Shown here in pieces: positions 11,311 through 21,080 of a stretch of DNA of 64,000 bases (within the stretch, counting starts at the first letter, position 1; each line of letters starts with the position of its first letter). The stretch is from Hippopus hippopus (Eukaryota > Mollusca > Bivalvia > Cardiida > Cardiidae): the NCBI GenBank assembly GCA_946811185.2, contig OX328100.1:20758999-20822998 (forward strand), in the 5' to 3' direction. Made by a program: the position numbers and the translations under genes. The notes beneath the pieces are model-generated. The model made no database searches and was not told the origin of the DNA. It worked only from the letters and a program-made list of their open reading frames with translations.

Positions 11311-11777
11311 ACTCGTCATCTCCTTAAAAGAAAAGTGCAAAATATCATGGTGAAATCGGGGTAACTACAACGACTTACTTAAATACATCGAGTCGAGGTA
11401 AAGATATCGTTGTAAAAAGAGGGACTTCACGTTACGAGCAATTTCTGCATATACCCGTGTGCGACAAAGGTCCTTTTGCCACAAAGTTTTGAGTGTGGTA
11501 TGCTGCAAGACGGAAGAAGAAGAAAAATCTGACAGCAGGTGGTAGTGTGTGGAAAAACTATCATAAATTATTTCATCTTTCACTCCATCAACATTTATTC
11601 AGGACCATGGCAAGGTGCGCATGTAACATGTCTGCCAAATTTTGTTTGGCCTCATGGAATGATGTAATACCTGGTCGCATTTTTCTCCTTTCATTTTTTG
11701 GTACAGTTTTTCGTTCGTTTGACGCGCAATTTGATGCATATTTAACCCAAGGTTGCTTGTCAAACCATGAAGTATAT
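11311..11777. other. no feature recognised
   Basis: Spacer between a B and a C element; no protein-like frame. Confidence 0.4.
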
Positions 11778-12050
11778 TTGGGCCATGTTCTGGCAAAAGG
11801 GGGTTTAATGCATCGCCGTGATGCATCGTACCAAGCAAGTCATCATAGAAATATAGATCCTTAAAATCTATTTTGTCCAACAACCGACTACGGTAAAGCA
11901 TGGCGTAGGATGGTCCTTTGACATACAGGAAGTGTACCAATAACAAAAAGTTTCGGCGCAGACCAGCCTGTGTGGACTGCGCAGGCTGACCTGAGTCGAT
12001 ACTTTTTGCAGATGCATTAAACCCCCTTTTCATAGAGCAAGGCTCATTTG
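11778..12050 (-). mobile_element. family C MITE, full length
   Basis: GGGCCATGTTCTGGCAAAAG to CATAGAGCAAGGCTCA. The minus-strand reading frame of 159 residues that crosses it is translated MITE. Confidence 0.85.
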
Positions 12051-12626
12051 TAGTATTCAACACATTATCTCCTGCCATTATCTCACGCTAGATGGCATTC
12101 TACAAATACACATCTATCTAATATGGGCATTCTGGGTACAGAACCGGACCACTTTTCAAAACAACAACCGTTACTTTGAATTTCAAAATGAAATAAACGT
12201 TTACTCAATAAAACGCTACCTGGTGCGATTCATTCAGCTGTGATCGGCTAGCATGTATCCTATGCATCGACCATTTATTAAAACAGCCCCTGCATGCTTG
12301 GGTAATAGGCTAATAGCTTCGGTATAAGCCCTACTTTTTCCAAGTATTCGGGGATGGATGATGCGTCATAGCAGACAGGTCGAATCTTCGAAGAATATGA
12401 CATGCGTAGACAATGTATCTCCTGCAGATGGCTCTTTGTTTTGCTATTGGCCGGTTTCATAAACAGTATGACTGAAGGAGAATTTTACTCGTTACAGTTC
12501 TGATAGTTACATGTACTCGAGTAGACATGCGTTGGAAGCCCTCGTTAGAGGCTTCGCTTCTTTACTTTGTCAATCATTCCCGTGAAATTCTTCAGTTAAC
12601 TTCTTAATTTTATTTAGTGTTCTGCC
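12051..12626. other. no feature recognised
   Basis: Unique-looking spacer. Confidence 0.4.
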
Positions 12627-12814
12627 AGGGTCCGTATTCACCAACCATTCTTAGTCTTTTTCTCCAAGATTTTCTTAATTTGAAAGTAACACAACTCCTG
12701 ATTGGCTAAACCGAATGTTTTAGCCAGTCCGAAGTTGTGTTTCTATCAAATTGAGAAAATTCTGGAGAATGAGACCAAGAACGTTCCTAAGAATGGTTGG
12801 TGAATTCGGCCCTC
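12627..12814. mobile_element. family G foldback, complete
   Basis: Outer arms 'gggtccgtattcaccaacca' and 'atggttggtgaattcggccc' are inverted repeats. Inner arms are GTAACACAACTCCTGATTGG and the partner TCCGAAGTTGTGTTTCTAT around a GCTAAACC/TTTAGCC centre. The whole element is one hairpin. Confidence 0.85.
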
Positions 12815-13060
12815 AATGCCATTATGTTCATTATTCCTATTTAAGACCATAAATACCTGTTTTACAATGCCTATATGACATTTTTTTCAACTTCCTCGTA
12901 TCGCACTTTTGAGTCAGAGGTATATACATATGTCATGATCATTTCCTTCTTTAAGCGACCTCTCTGTCCTGCAGAACACTAAATTTGAAAACATTGTGGC
13001 AAAAGTTGAAATGGATTTTAACGAGCATTATCTTTTTGTCGTAAAATTTTCACTTGTACA

Positions 13061-13252
13061 TGAGCTATGCTCTGTGAAAAGGGGTTTAATGCATAGATCT
13101 GCAAAACTATCGACTCAGATCAGCCTGCGCAGTCCGCGCAGACTGACCTGGATCGATGCTTTTTTGCTATTGGTCAATTTTCTACATGTCAAAGGACCAG
13201 TCTAGCTTATGATTCAGCCGTTTATTGGAGAAAAAGGATTTTATGGATCCAT
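13061..13252 (+). mobile_element. family C MITE, 5' part, interrupted
   Basis: GAGCTATGCTCTGTGAAAAG through the hairpin to ATGGATCCATA. The missing right part resumes at 14043. Confidence 0.85.
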
Positions 13253-13443
13253 ATATGGCTTGCAACACGCGAAAAGGGGCATTCGGACATTTGCGTAAAG
13301 TGTCGTCCCGGATCAGCCTGCGCTGACTGCGCAGGCTGGTCCGAGACGACACTTTCCGATCGTGTGTGATTTTCTGTTTCACGCAAGTCTACTGTTGGAC
13401 AAAATCTACTGTATTCGTAAAGTGCCGTCTCGGATTAGCCTGT
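13253..13443. mobile_element. family E MITE, left part, interrupted
   Basis: TATGGCTTGCAACACGCGAA, GGGGCATTCGGACATTTGCG and the first hairpin (GGATCAGCCTGCGCTGACTG). It breaks inside the second hairpin at 'ggattagcctgtg'. The right part is 13964-14042. Confidence 0.8.
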
Positions 13444-13444
13444 G

Positions 13445-13958
13445 TAATGCAGAGAAATGACCCTCCCCTACAAAATGACCCATGGGTCATTTCACTACGT
13501 AGAGGAATGACCCGGGTCATTATTCTACGTAGATAAATGACCCCAAACTGTAGAGAAAGGACCCCCCCCCTTTAGTAGAAGTAGTTGCAGCAGCAGCAGC
13601 AGCAGCTGTAGTAGTAGAAGTAGTAGTAGTAGTAGAAACATCAGCAGCATCAGCAGCAACAACAATGTTAAGGCAAAAAGGGGGTAGTAGAAGTACGAGT
13701 ATTAGTAGTAGTAGTAGTAGTAGTAGTATAGTATCAGCATCAGCAGCAACAACAATGTTACAAGGGAAAAAAGGGGGGTCATTTCTCTACGGGGGTTCTT
13801 TCTTTTCATGAGGGGGTCATTCTACTACAGCTAGAGGAGGGTCCTTTCTCTACGGTCTGGGGTCTTTTCTCTACGTAGAATAATGACCCGGGTCATTCCT
13901 CTACGTAGTGAAATGATCCATGGGTCATTTTGTAGGGGAGGGTCATTTCTCTGCATTA
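13445..13958. mobile_element. family F foldback element
   Basis: Arms of about 90 bases, 13445-13536 and about 13870-13958, are inverted copies with few mismatches. The ends are TAATGCAGAGAAATGACCC and its complement. Each arm is made of smaller palindromes (GACCCATGGGTC, GACCCGGGTC, TACGTA). The 330-base centre is trinucleotide repeat. Confidence 0.85.
13583..13760. repeat. (CAG)n/(GTA)n microsatellite block
   Basis: Interspersed CAG, GTA and CAACAA runs inside family F. The 'atcagcagcaacaacaatgt' phrase occurs twice, at about 13649 and 13739. Confidence 0.9.
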
Positions 13959-13963
13959 CACCT

Positions 13964-14042
13964 GCGCAGACTGCGCAGGCTGATCCGAGACGACACTTTA
14001 CGCAAATGTCCGAATGCCCCTTTTTCGCGTGTTGCAGGCCAA
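13964..14042. mobile_element. family E MITE, right part
   Basis: CTGCGCAGGCTGATCCGAG arm, then CGACACTTTACGCAAATGTC and the terminus GCGTGTTGCAGGCCA. Confidence 0.8.
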
Positions 14043-14105
14043 TTATATGGGATGACTTGCTTGGTGTAATGCATAACTGGAATGCCCTAACCAGAGTATG
14101 ATTCA
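14043..14105 (+). mobile_element. family C MITE, 3' part
   Basis: Resumes at 'attatatgggatgacttgct' and ends 'accagagtatgattcat', matching the half left at 13252. Confidence 0.8.
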
Positions 14106-14228
14106 TTTATTAAGCACAAGTTTTCTGTTGATTATGTATATTGTATAAGGATATTTTTAAAGTTGTTTGCTGCAAATTAGGCTTTGGAGTTTACGATTGA
14201 AGTACGAGTTGAAATATTAAAAAAAGAT

Positions 14229-14244
14229 AGAGAGAGAGAGAGAG

Positions 14245-14284
<40 letters not shown>
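14229..14284. repeat. compound (GA)n(CA)n(TA)n microsatellite
   Basis: About 9 GA, 13 CA and 6 TA units in succession. Confidence 0.95.
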
Positions 14285-14285
<1 letters not shown>

Positions 14286-14299
14286 AAGCAGGGAAAAAA

Positions 14300-14545
14300 A
14301 GGGTGTTTAAAGATATATCTTTACTCCTTTTAATCCAGTTTTTTGACCAATTTTATCTTTAGTTTATGAAACTATAATCATTCCTGTACCTATGTGACAA
14401 ATGTTGCCCCTGACGGTTGGAAGGTTGCACAGATTACTACGGATAGAAACTGCATTTCATTTTTTGGAGGCTATCCCAAGACATTAAAACCACAGTTTCC
14501 GGTTTAAATCGAAGACAAATCCCTTGCGTTTCTTTATCCCATACA
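14300..14545. repeat. family N dispersed repeat, copy 1
   Basis: Shares ordered words with 37615-37830: 'aaagatatatct', 'tttatctttagttta', 'aatgttgc', 'aaggttgcacagatt', 'ggaggctatc' and 'ggtttaaatcgaa'. Class unknown. Confidence 0.55.
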
Positions 14546-14724
14546 TCTTGTATCGATTTTATATCTACGTTTACACAGCTAACTATATAGAATCTACACA
14601 CTGTAAAGTTTTAACAGCGTTTGTTTACTCTCTGGCTGTAAGGATGTAACTTAAATGCTTGTTTAAAATGAGTTATACAAAAAGCAATTCGTCGTATCCA
14701 TTTCTTCTAAATACTGGCCAAGTC

Positions 14725-14855
14725 ATGACTTAGACTGACCCTTTGACATGTAGAAAATTTACCAATAGCAAAAGGTTTCGACTCCGGACAGCCAGTGCGG
14801 ATTGCGCAGGTTAACTTGAGTCGATCGTTACTTTTAGCAGGTGAATTAAACAAAT
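14725..14855 (-). mobile_element. family C fragment
   Basis: 'gaccctttgacatgtagaaa' then the hairpin GACTCCGGACAGCCAGTGCG, ending near 'gcaggtgaattaaac'. Confidence 0.65.
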
Positions 14856-15471
14856 ATTTAAAGGTGGCCCTTCAGATTGTGGGACGAAAATTTTACAAAA
14901 AAAAAATCATCCTTATACTCCCAAAGCCTTTTAATTTTCATTCATAAAACCCCATTAGTTGAAAACCATCCGACAACAAGAGAAATTAGAGATTTACTAC
15001 GGCCCAGGTGGACACCGACGGGAAACACGGTCTATTTTTACATGAGCAACTTGCTCATTTACACACCGGAAATACACAGCCGAAGCTTCAAACATAGCGT
15101 CCGAAGAAGACATTATGGAAAATATTTACATGTTTGTTATGTTATTGAATTTAAGCGTCATTAGTCACGTGCCAGTCACTTGACATTCCCACAATGCTTT
15201 TTTGATTTCTGGCACGAAATCTAAAAACACCTTAAGAGGCTACGTAGCCTTTTAAGGGAACACCATCAAAAAATTTTTTTTTGCAATTTTATGATTCTTA
15301 ATTATTGATGATTTGTATTGTTTTTTCATATAAATTTCAGTGATATAAATATATTTTAATTTGGTGAGATGTGAAAAATCTAAATACCCACCTTTAACAT
15401 TTGGTTCAGTTATTACACAGAGGTTGTCATGTATAAAGAACCAAATATTTCATGTGGTAGGAAGGTCTAAA
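14856..15471. other. unclassified; possible old foldback
   Basis: 'cagattgtgggac' near 14873 and 'attcccacaatgc' near 15186 are partly inverted. A 95-residue plus frame covers part of it and has no recognisable features. Confidence 0.3.
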
Positions 15472-15684
15472 TTAACTCTTAAGCTGCTAAGCGCGACTCA
15501 GTGACCTTTTGCGGACAGTGTAGATCAAGATCAGACTGCACAGAACGTGCAGTCTGATCTTGAATCTACACTGTCCGATAAGGATATGTAATTTCCTCCT
15601 AAAATACCTTTGAAATAGCAAAATTTGGGATTTTACTATCGACTTGAAAGTTTCATGTTAGTTATTCAGCTGGATAAGGGGTAA
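15472..15684 (+). mobile_element. family A MITE, best reference copy
   Basis: TTAA at 15472 is followed by CTCTTAAGCTGCTAAGCGCG. The hairpin GATCAAGATCAGACTGCACA/GAACG/TGCAGTCTGATCTTGAATC is nearly perfect. The 3' half runs 'aatagcaaaatttgggattt' to CAGCTGGATAAGGGGTAA. TTAA flanks with CCCTT-like ends are the hallmark of piggyBac-type insertion, which is the inferred class. Confidence 0.9.
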
Positions 15685-15799
15685 CCGCCGTGGGTTTTAG
15701 ATCTTGGTTGTCTGGTCTTGGTCCATAACGCCTACCGAGCTACTTTCAGTTTGTTAGTTGCTGATGCTTACAATTTCTGACAAAGAGTTAAAGAGAACT

Positions 15800-16030
15800 T
15801 TAACCCTTTCCCAGATAAGGCCTGGTTTTTACGGCTCTGAGGTTGATGGCGTTTGAAAACACTGTGGAAAAAGGAGAAAATGCTCATAACGGGCATTTTC
15901 TCCATTTTCCATAGTGTTTTCTTCCCTTACAGATAAAAATACCACCTTTTCGGCCACTCTAAATTTGTCGTCTGCAAATTCTTTCAGTTTCAGTAGACAA
16001 AAATTACCTCATCTGGTAAAGAGTTTAAGA
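15800..16030 (+). mobile_element. family B MITE
   Basis: TTTAACCCTTTCCCAGATAA to CATCTGGTAAAGAGTTTAA. The hairpin centre has changed to TGCTCATAACGGGCATT, so its tip no longer pairs, while the stem still does. Confidence 0.85.
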
Positions 16031-16259
16031 GAATGCGGAGATTAAACCTAAGTCGACAAAAAACTTTTGGTTATTAAAAATAAGAAAAGCATCAAAAGTG
16101 TGCAGAGGTTGCGTTTTGCAGACAAGATGTTCATTTTTCACCCTGTACTAGCCTTGTATCTGTCCAAAATGTCACTCCAAATTACAAACAGAGTAAATCT
16201 CTGCGCGCAGGAAATTAATTTATAACCTCCGTCAGACGACAAGTTGCGTCGTGCAGCTG

Positions 16260-16320
16260 ACGGCTTCTGAAAATATTGTGGCAAAAGGAGAACTTTTGTC
16301 TTTTGCCACAATGTTTCCAT
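16260..16320. mobile_element. family B hairpin core only
   Basis: GAAAATATTGTGGCAAAAGG and CTTTTGCCACAATGTTTCC pair around a changed loop; no element termini are present. Confidence 0.6.
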
Positions 16321-16344
16321 ACAGGTGTACATAATTATTTTTAC

Positions 16345-16715
16345 TTAACTTTTAAAGTGACAGTAGCGGAAAAAATGGGGTGTTAAAATGCTTCTCAATT
16401 TAAATTTTGCCATTTAAAGACATGGAAATTCTTGTGAAGATGACAATCTTTGACTGTACAGTCGGTCTCACTTGTGAGTTGCTGCAGGAAAATGAATTTT
16501 AAAACCAGGTTAAAAAAAAAACAAAGATAATGCGACCTGCCAACTTTTGACCTAGTTTTGAAATTCATTTTCCTGTCAGTGACTAACACTTGGACCGACC
16601 ATACAATAACAGATTGTCATCTTCACATTAATTTCTTAACTTTTAAATGGTAGGATAATAATCAAGATGCATTTTACCACCCCCATTGTTTACTTTTGGC
16701 TGCTACTGAGCTGTT
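16345..16715. mobile_element. family L foldback, complete
   Basis: Arms 'gaagatgacaatctttgact ... gcaggaaaatgaattttaaa' and 'aaattcattttcctgtcagt ... agattgtcatcttcac' are inverted. Outer blocks 'atggggtgttaaaatgcttc' and 'gatgcattttaccaccccca' are also inverted. The left half recurs at 55352-55510. Confidence 0.75.
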
Positions 16716-16930
16716 AACCAAACAATCCTGTGTTGGAACGATCTTTGGGGAGAAGGTTTTTGAAACTAGCATTTTCTTGTAACCAGCATTTTCTCCTTTT
16801 TCACACAATGTTTCCTAACCTTTCAAACATAAATAATAAAAAAACGTCATTTAAACCAGATATGATTTTTCGTCTGCAAATGCTTTCAATTTGGACACTT
16901 TTAAAATTTTGCCGTCTGGTCAGTGGTTAA
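16714..16930 (+). mobile_element. family B MITE, left hairpin arm degraded
   Basis: TTAACCAAACAATCCTGTGT to CGTCTGGTCAGTGGTTAA. Right hairpin arm GTAACCAGCATTTTCTCC is intact and the left arm is largely replaced. Confidence 0.8.
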
Positions 16931-16983
16931 AGACGGATAGTTTTAGAATCGTCTGCTGCATATTTGTTTCAGAAAGTAATATG

Positions 16984-17210
16984 TTAACCCTTTACCACAC
17001 AATCCCAAGTTTTAACGACCCTCAAGGAAAAGGACTTTTGAAAACGTTGTGGGAAAAGGAGAAAATGCTGGTAACCAGCATTTTCTCCTTTTCCCACCAC
17101 GTTTTCGATCCTATCATGGAACTAAAGCTCATTTTACAGACCCAGAATTTGTCGTCTGCAGATGTTTTGACTTTGAAGAATCTAAAATTTATTGTTTGGA
17201 AAAGGGTTAA
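16984..17210 (+). mobile_element. family B MITE, reference copy
   Basis: TTAA at 16984-16987 and 17207-17210. Termini CCCTTTACCA and TGGAAAAGGG. The central palindrome at 17040-17106 pairs almost without mismatch around GCTGGTAACCAGC. The head has CACACAATCCCAAGTTTTAA and the tail GTCGTCTGCAGATG. TTAA flanks and CCYT termini fit a piggyBac-type MITE. No coding capacity. Confidence 0.93.
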
Positions 17211-17433
17211 CCTTTTACCAGACGACAAAGTGTTAGGCTTGTCGAAATTGACAGCTCTTGCAGACGACAAATTGAATGTGACTTAAATGATGGAATTCGG
17301 CCTGAAAAGGGTAGTAAACATCGTGGAAAAAAGAGAGAATCCTTGATACCACCTTTGTCTCATTTTTCCACAATGTTTTTAAAAGGCAGTCATCAAGGTC
17401 GTAAATACGCGGGATTGTTTGGTAAAGCGTTAA
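17207..17433 (-). mobile_element. family B MITE, tail-to-tail with previous copy
   Basis: Shares TTAA 17207-17210 with its neighbour. Left end CCTTTTACCAGACGACAAAG, right end GGGATTGTTTGGTAAAGCG then TTAA. Hairpin arms are more diverged than in the neighbour (CATCGTGGAAAAAAGAGAG). Confidence 0.9.
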
Positions 17434-17765
17434 TTTACGACAGTATTACGTTGATTGAGTTAATTTTAGAACAATCGCCCGAGACATGCTTGCGTATTGG
17501 AATGCAAATAATATGCACAAAAATTATGTTGAAATTCATAAAATTCGGTGATATTTCAAAGCGAAGGCTGGCATTTATGGACCATTTGGCCGGGGTTATG
17601 CCTCGCTTGTCCTTCGTTTTCGAAAATTTATACGTTGGCTGACAAGTTTAATACAGTCATGAATATGCAAAATGAATCTGAAACAAAGAAAAAAAAAAAA
17701 AATATAAATATCTTAAACAATTCCGCATTCATTTTCTTCACTCGGTAAACGCATAGGACTGCAAG
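17434..17765. other. no feature recognised
   Basis: A 99-residue plus frame overlaps this spacer but reads partly through family B, so it is not taken as a gene. Confidence 0.35.
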
Positions 17766-17919
17766 GTCCGTATTCACAAAGAATTCCAAGTAATGTTCCT
17801 AGTCCTATTCTCGAGAATTTTTTAACTTTGAAAGTTACACAATTTCTCATTGGCTAAACCATTTTTGATTAGCTAAACCACAAGGTTAAGCCAATCGGAA
17901 ATTTGGTTACTTTCTGAAC
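17766..17919. mobile_element. family G foldback, right end missing
   Basis: 'gtccgtattcacaaagaatt', GTTACACAATTTCTCATTGG and the centre GCTAAACCA are present. The right arm stops at 'ggttactttctga', where a C element begins. Confidence 0.75.
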
Positions 17920-18145
17920 GAGGCATGCTATATGAAAAGTTGGTTTAATGCATTTACACAAAGTATCGACCCATGTCAGCCTGCGCAGTCCGTGCAGGCT
18001 GACTGACATGGATCGATACTTTTTTCTATTCGTAAATTTTTTGCATGTCCAAGGACCACACTATCTAATGAATCATTCGATAATTAGACAAAACTGATTT
18101 CATGGATTCATAATTATGTGATGACTTTGTTTGGTATAATTCATT
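17920..18145 (+). mobile_element. family C MITE, 3' truncated
   Basis: GAGGCATGCTATATGAAAAG to 'ggtataattcatt'. A GACT duplication sits in the right hairpin arm. A B derivative follows directly. Confidence 0.75.
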
Positions 18146-18273
18146 AACCCTACAGTTCTTTGCTACCCTGTCGAAAAACTTCAGTTCATTTGTACTTCTT
18201 TCAGAGTTGTCGTCTGCAGATCTATGCTTTTAACTTGGACCGATCTAAAATGTTGGCGTTTTGTAAAGAGTTA
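18143..18273 (+). mobile_element. family B deletion derivative
   Basis: TTAACCCT start passes directly to 'gctaccctgtcgaaaa' and the normal tail GTCGTCTGCAGATC ... TTTGTAAAGAGTTA. The hairpin is absent. Confidence 0.65.
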
Positions 18274-18477
18274 CTTAAAAGAATCTTCAGAAACCTATAG
18301 GTATTTACACCGGTGCAACTAAAATACTCGTATTGTTGAAAACGGCGTTAAAATATAACATGTTACAAGGGTTAGCCAGGATTTATTGAGGAGGAAATGT
18401 CAATATGTTGTTGTTTGAAGCCGGGAAGTGGTCCATGTACCACCAGGTGCTGTATCGCCTAGACGGCCACAGGTGTT

Positions 18478-18706
18478 TTACGCTTTACCATGTGTCTCCG
18501 GAATTTTAACGACCCTGATGAAAAAGGCTTTTGAAAACATTGTGGGAAAAGGAGAAAATGCTGGTAACCAGCATTTTCTCCTTTACTCACAATGTTTTCT
18601 ACTGCTTCAGAGATACAAGTTACCTTCTAATAAATACTGAATTTGTTATCTTCAAATGATTTTAAATTGGTGGAGTCTAAAAATTTGCCGTTTGGTAAGG
18701 GTTTAA
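18478..18706 (+). mobile_element. family B MITE
   Basis: TTTACGCTTTACCATGTGTC to CCGTTTGGTAAGGGTTTAA. The palindrome at about 18533-18600 is intact except for CTTTACTCAC in its right arm. Confidence 0.88.
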
Positions 18707-18930
18707 CTCTTTGCCAGACAACATGAATTTTTAGACCTTTCTATATTAGAAACATATTCAGACTACAAATCAATTTAAATGTGGTTTACGTGATCGGATT
18801 TGTCACTGAAAGGTTGGGAAACATTGTGGGAAAAGGAGAAAATGCTGGTTACTAGTATTTTCTCCGTTTTCCAGAATGTTATCAAAAGCTTTCTATTCTA
18901 AAGACGGTATAAAACAAGGGTTTAGTAAAT
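18703..18930 (-). mobile_element. family B MITE, tail-to-tail pair
   Basis: Shares TTTAA near 18703 with the preceding copy. Begins CTCTTTGCCAGACAACATG. The right hairpin arm has drifted (TACTAGTATTTTCTCCG), and the outer end reads 'gggtttagtaaatgg'. Confidence 0.8.
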
Positions 18931-19189
18931 GGATAAAATGATCACATAAAATAAGTCAACGAGTCCCGTAAATTATACAATAAGTCAACTTGCCTATCAT
19001 AATTGCCAATAATCGTTACACGCGGGCCTTTTTAGAAGTTAGAATTCATAGATTTTAATACCAATATCACAGGCTTAATAAAAATCAAATCTATTGATAT
19101 AAACCAGGAGAAAGGCATAATGAAAAGCACTGTGTTTTTAGAATGATCTGGAGAGCTTGCGGGAAAAGGAGCTAATTGCCTGTAACAAT

Positions 19190-19256
19190 TAATAAATCCC
19201 GTAATACAAAATCCCGAGTTTTAACGACTCTGGGGAAAATGGGCTTTTGAAAGATA
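19190..19256 (+). mobile_element. family B head fragment
   Basis: 'caaaatcccgagttttaacg' and 'ggcttttgaaag' only. A possible hairpin scrap GGGAAAAGGAGCTAATT lies just before, at about 19161. Confidence 0.5.
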
Positions 19257-19892
19257 ATGGAATCAGTTTGAGGGAGCAATGTATACATATAAAGTGGTTA
19301 TTTGATTTTTTTTCCCTGGAATTAGATAAGAGTTGTAGTTCTAGGAAATTTGTTCTTAACTACCTTAGTGAAACCAGCCCCGGGTAATTGTCACTATATT
19401 TAAATAAATGGAGGAAGGGAAGATTTAAACAAATTACAAAAAAAAAACGTATGACGATGCTTTATAAATTCTTCTTAAATAGATGAAAACTTGCAGATTA
19501 TGTGAAATGTCTACTTTTTTGTTTGGTCAAGATGAAGATCTCTACAAAAACATAAAAAAGAAATGGAATCTATCAAAGAACCCAGACTGTAGCCGATCGA
19601 AAGCTTAAACTGTCCAAACAGTGCTTCAACTAACCCCAAGCCTGCGTGGTCGTTTACTAAAGTCATAAATTTTAGCGTGTGCTTCAAGTGAAGATAAAAT
19701 TACAATTTGATGAAAAATTAGGAAATGAACCATATATTGTATTCATTTGTGATCGAGCGGGTTGGAAGATAGAGTTACCAAAGTTTCTGTGAGCGCCAGA
19801 GCGTGGTGCGCTGATAGCCCACGTCAATTACAAGCTAGCTACATAGTTAAACTTGGCTATTAACCCAAAGAAATGTTAAGGACACCTTTCGT
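19257..19892. other. no feature recognised
   Basis: AT-rich spacer. Confidence 0.4.
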
Positions 19893-20086
19893 TGCTTTTA
19901 CGGACAATATAGGCCCAAGATCAGCCTGCACATAACGTGCAGTCTGATCTCGGGCCTATATTGTCCAGTATTGTGTTGGATTTTCTGACCAAAAGAACCT
20001 TGAGTTTGCAATATTTGAATCTTGATATTAATGGATCTGTCCAATAATTTTGAAATAGTTGTCACTTTTTAAGTGCTTTAAGGGTT
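19893..20086 (+). mobile_element. family A divergent copy
   Basis: The stem reads ATATAGGCCCAAGATCAGCC/TGCAGTCTGATCTCGGGCC, longer than usual because flanking bases changed in a compensating way. CAGCCTGCAC in the left arm is intermediate between the A and E/C cores. Confidence 0.75.
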
Positions 20087-20877
20087 AGTTTTGACCCCTA
20101 ACGTCCTGAATCTTTTTAGACGTATTTTGATAATCTCTTTCGGAAACAACGTAGCAAAAGGAGTAATTATTTATAGTGAAGGCAAAGAGTGCGTTGGGCT
20201 TTTGAATGGACCAGTAGCCGACTGAAGTAACGTATCCGTTATATTTATATACGATAAACAATTTAATTGATTTGTTATTGTTAGTGGCATTTACGGAAAA
20301 TGACCGTGAAGTAACCTGCTGGATTGATATTTTTGGGTCTTTAGAAATTATTGGGAGTCGTATTTCGTTAGTTGTTGGTGATAAATTTGCTTGAGCTTTA
20401 TACAGTGATTTATGTCTTTTGTATAGTATATGTGACGTGGCCCCTTTTTGATGTACACGTAATTAAAACGATACTTTAGACGTCATAATTAAGCATTAGG
20501 TATTGAAACAAATTAGTAGTTGTAAGTCGTTAGAGTATAGTAACTGTATAGCAATGTCGTCAGAAAAGTACTTGCTCAAAACAGTTCAGAAACGGGAATT
20601 TGTCAATTGTTGGTGATAAATTTTGCCGACCTTTATACACTGATTTATGAGCTTTGTAAAGATATGAATAAACTTTTTGATGTAAATGGTATATATCGAT
20701 ATGTTAAACGTAATAATTAACCGCTTCAGAATTAAGCAAATAAATAGGTGTCGGCTGTTCGAGTACAGTATCCGTGAAGTAAGGATTTTAGAAAAGGACT
20801 GGTTCAAAAAAAATCCCGAAAAAATGGAAATGGGATTAACTAATGACCTCCTAAACCAAATTTGAAGTAGTCAGCTT
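20087..20877. other. no clear repeat; weak internal duplication
   Basis: 'gttggtgataaattt...tttatacagtgatttatg' near 20373 recurs as 'gttggtgataaattttgccg' with 'ctttatacactgatttatga' near 20609. This suggests an old 235-base duplication. Confidence 0.45.
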
Positions 20878-20945
20878 GGGGGGGGGGGGGTAACAATAAA
20901 AAGTAAATAAATAAATAAATATTAAATAGATAAATAAATAAATAA
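20878..20945. repeat. poly-G and (TAAA)n tract
   Basis: G run 20879-20890, then TAAATAAA units to 20945. Confidence 0.9.
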
Positions 20946-21080
20946 TGATAATAGTATACGATGTGAAATATGACTATCAAATATGAGTTAAACTTGCAAA
21001 ACGTAATTAACCCTATACCAAAATTATACAAATCGATTAGTTTAACCCTTACCGTGCAAAATGTATAAAATTCACTATTT

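Noticed and set aside
11599..12078. Longest frame in the window, 159 residues on the minus strand
   Set aside because: Most of it is a translated family C MITE (11778-12050), including the hairpin; no protein-like composition.
14877..15164. 95-residue plus frame
   Set aside because: Lies in a region with weak foldback character and no recognisable protein features.
16984..17106. CRISPR-like alternation of repeats
   Set aside because: The repeats are dispersed, inverted and carried by transposons with TTAA ends, in an animal genome; no spacer array and no cas-like genes.
16891..17286. 131-residue plus frame, and similar frames at 34158-33748, 36260-36003, 55707-56084 and 63166-63570
   Set aside because: They are translations of family B or C elements. 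The recurring EKMLVTSIFSFS and NAGNQHFLL-type strings come from the hairpin stem.
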